Assembly (NCBI GenBank): GCA_035638775.1
Contig: DASQZJ010000064.1
Coordinates: 62,001-126,000, forward strand
Source: DASQZJ01 sp035638775
GTDB lineage: Bacteria > Pseudomonadota > Gammaproteobacteria > UBA5335 > SLRW01
Length of the DNA: 64,000 nucleotides
Reading direction: 5' to 3'
This document shows positions 63,213 through 64,000 of the stretch, piece after piece (the stretch's first letter is position 1; each line of letters begins with the position of its first letter). The notes beneath the pieces were generated by a model. It saw nothing but the letters and a program-made list of their open reading frames with translations, was not told where the DNA came from and ran no database searches. The translations under genes were made by a program, and so were the position numbers.

Positions 63213-63236
63213 CCGCGGCCGGGCAGCCGGCCGCGG
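63213..63236. terminator. GC-rich hairpin between convergent fabI and ppiD
   Basis: CCGCGGCCGG (63213-63222) and CCGGCCGCGG (63227-63236) form a perfect 10-bp stem with a 4-base loop in the 51 bases between the two stop codons. No U-run follows in either direction, so it is a likely but non-classical bidirectional terminator. Confidence 0.5.
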
Positions 63237-63237
63237 G

Positions 63238-64000
63238 CTACTGGAGCTTGCTCTTGTACTCGGTGACGTTGCCCTTGTCCCTGAGGGCCTGCACGTAGGC
63301 ATCGAATTCCGCGTTCCCCTGGCGCGCGCCCAGCTGCTCCCGGATCTTCGCGAGCTTCTTCTTGCCGAGCGCGGAGGGGTTGCCATCCGTGACCTTGTGG
63401 AGCGCCACCACGGCATAGTCGCCGCTGGAGAGCCTGGCGCCGCGAATCACCGCCTGCTTGCCGTTTCCCTGCGGCCGGGGCATGCGGAAAACCGCCTGGA
63501 CCAGCGCGCTGTCGAGCTTCTGGTCATCCCGCTCGATGGCGCCCGGATCATGGTAACTGAGTCCGGGCATCGACTTGAACGAGGAAAGCCTGCGCCACTT
63601 GTCGTGCTCCTGGTGGACGATGGACTGCCCCTTTTCCCGGGCCTTCTTCTCCGCTTCCTGGTGCCGCAGGGCCGCGACGATCTCGTCGTGTACCTGTGAC
63701 AGCGGCTTCTGCTTTGCCTTCTGGTGTTCGGCGGCCCGGACCACCAGCACCTTGCCGTTCTTGAGCTGGATGGGATCGCTGTTCATGCCCTGCTTGAGCA
63801 CCTGCGGCTTGAACGCGGCCTTGACGACCTTGTCGTTCTGCCCGATCCCCTTGCCGCCCTTGCGGGTGATCCAGCCGGTCTCGCGGATCTTGAGGCCGAG
63901 CTTCTTGGCCGCCGGCTGCAACGAGTCCGGCTGCTCGAAAGTCACGTTGGCCAGCTTCTGCCCCAGGTCGTACATCTCGCTCTTGGCCTGGTGCTGGCGG
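63238..64000 (-). CDS. ppiD: Peptidyl-prolyl isomerase PpiD, C-terminal part
   Basis: The 3' end of a gene that starts beyond the right edge. The visible 253 residues match the region after the parvulin domain of PpiD/SurA-like chaperones: 'KLANVTFEQPDSLQPAAKKL', 'LKIRETGWITRKGG' and 'KPLSQVHDEIVAALRHQEAE', then a charged helical tail. In PpiD the N-terminal TM anchor and parvulin domain would lie off the edge. It ends next to fabI, as in related gammaproteobacteria. Confidence 0.85.
   Translation of the reverse strand, partial: RQHQAKSEMYDLGQKLANVTFEQPDSLQPAAKKLGLKIRETGWITRKGGKGIGQNDKVVKAAFKPQVLKQGMNSDPIQLKNGKVLVVRAAEHQKAKQKPLSQVHDEIVAALRHQEAEKKAREKGQSIVHQEHDKWRRLSSFKSMPGLSYHDPGAIERDDQKLDSALVQAVFRMPRPQGNGKQAVIRGARLSSGDYAVVALHKVTDGNPSALGKKKLAKIREQLGARQGNAEFDAYVQALRDKGNVTEYKSKLQ

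Overview
The window is GC-rich (roughly two thirds G+C by eye) and densely coded, with many 1-20 base gene overlaps. It looks like a chromosomal segment of a gammaproteobacterium. The gloB / yafS-like methyltransferase / rnhA / dnaQ neighbourhood matches the enterobacterial arrangement in content. The fabI-ppiD pairing and the complete System I cytochrome c maturation operon would suit the Ectothiorhodospiraceae/Chromatiales side of the class, but that placement is inference. I saw no rRNA, tRNA, CRISPR array, insertion sequence or phage gene.

Bases 1-29,000 hold a large exopolysaccharide locus. The minus-strand block (1-21,282) reads in transcription order: export lipoprotein, chain-length determinant, kinase-like ATPase, outer-membrane barrel, asparagine-synthase-type amidotransferase, acyl carrier protein, AMP-forming ligase, NAD-synthase-like enzyme, two alpha/beta hydrolases, GT4, GNAT/CelD-type acyltransferase, flippase, GT2, NodB deacetylase, second GT2, second NodB deacetylase, O-antigen ligase/polymerase and a truncated GT4. 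The export genes resemble the exosortase-A (XrtA/PEP-CTERM) EPS family, but no exosortase lies in the window. Beyond it are a J-domain membrane protein, the initiating sugar transferase, a nucleotide-sugar dehydrogenase/epimerase pair, an ATP-grasp enzyme and another GNAT-type protein. The ACP-ligase-amidotransferase-hydrolase segment (10.1-16.7 kb) is the best candidate here for an uncharacterised chemistry, perhaps adding an acyl or amide group to the polymer.

Bases 29,118-37,642 carry ccmABCDEFGHI, preceded by two hotdog-fold (thioesterase-like) genes. Bases 37,758-45,436 form a three-gene signalling unit: TonB-dependent receptor, ABC-type periplasmic binding protein and a 1513-residue hybrid histidine kinase with three receivers, Hpt, GGDEF and EAL. 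Bases 45,515-48,937 encode a ThDP enzyme with two divergent citrate-synthase-fold proteins. Upstream of them on the same strand is a short Crp/Fnr-type regulator with an N-terminal cysteine cluster and an FNR-like box ahead of its gene.

Bases 50,278-57,613 form a ten-gene Mrp/Mbh-like cation antiporter operon with three separate NuoL/M/N-like subunits, all keeping the expected TM glutamate and lysine. One subunit seems to lack any ATG/GTG/TTG start and may begin at AUC. The right end (57,621-64,000) is housekeeping: dnaQ, rnhA, a methyltransferase, gloB, mltD, fabI and the C-terminal part of ppiD. All coordinates and motifs were read by eye; family names come from recognition, not from a database search.
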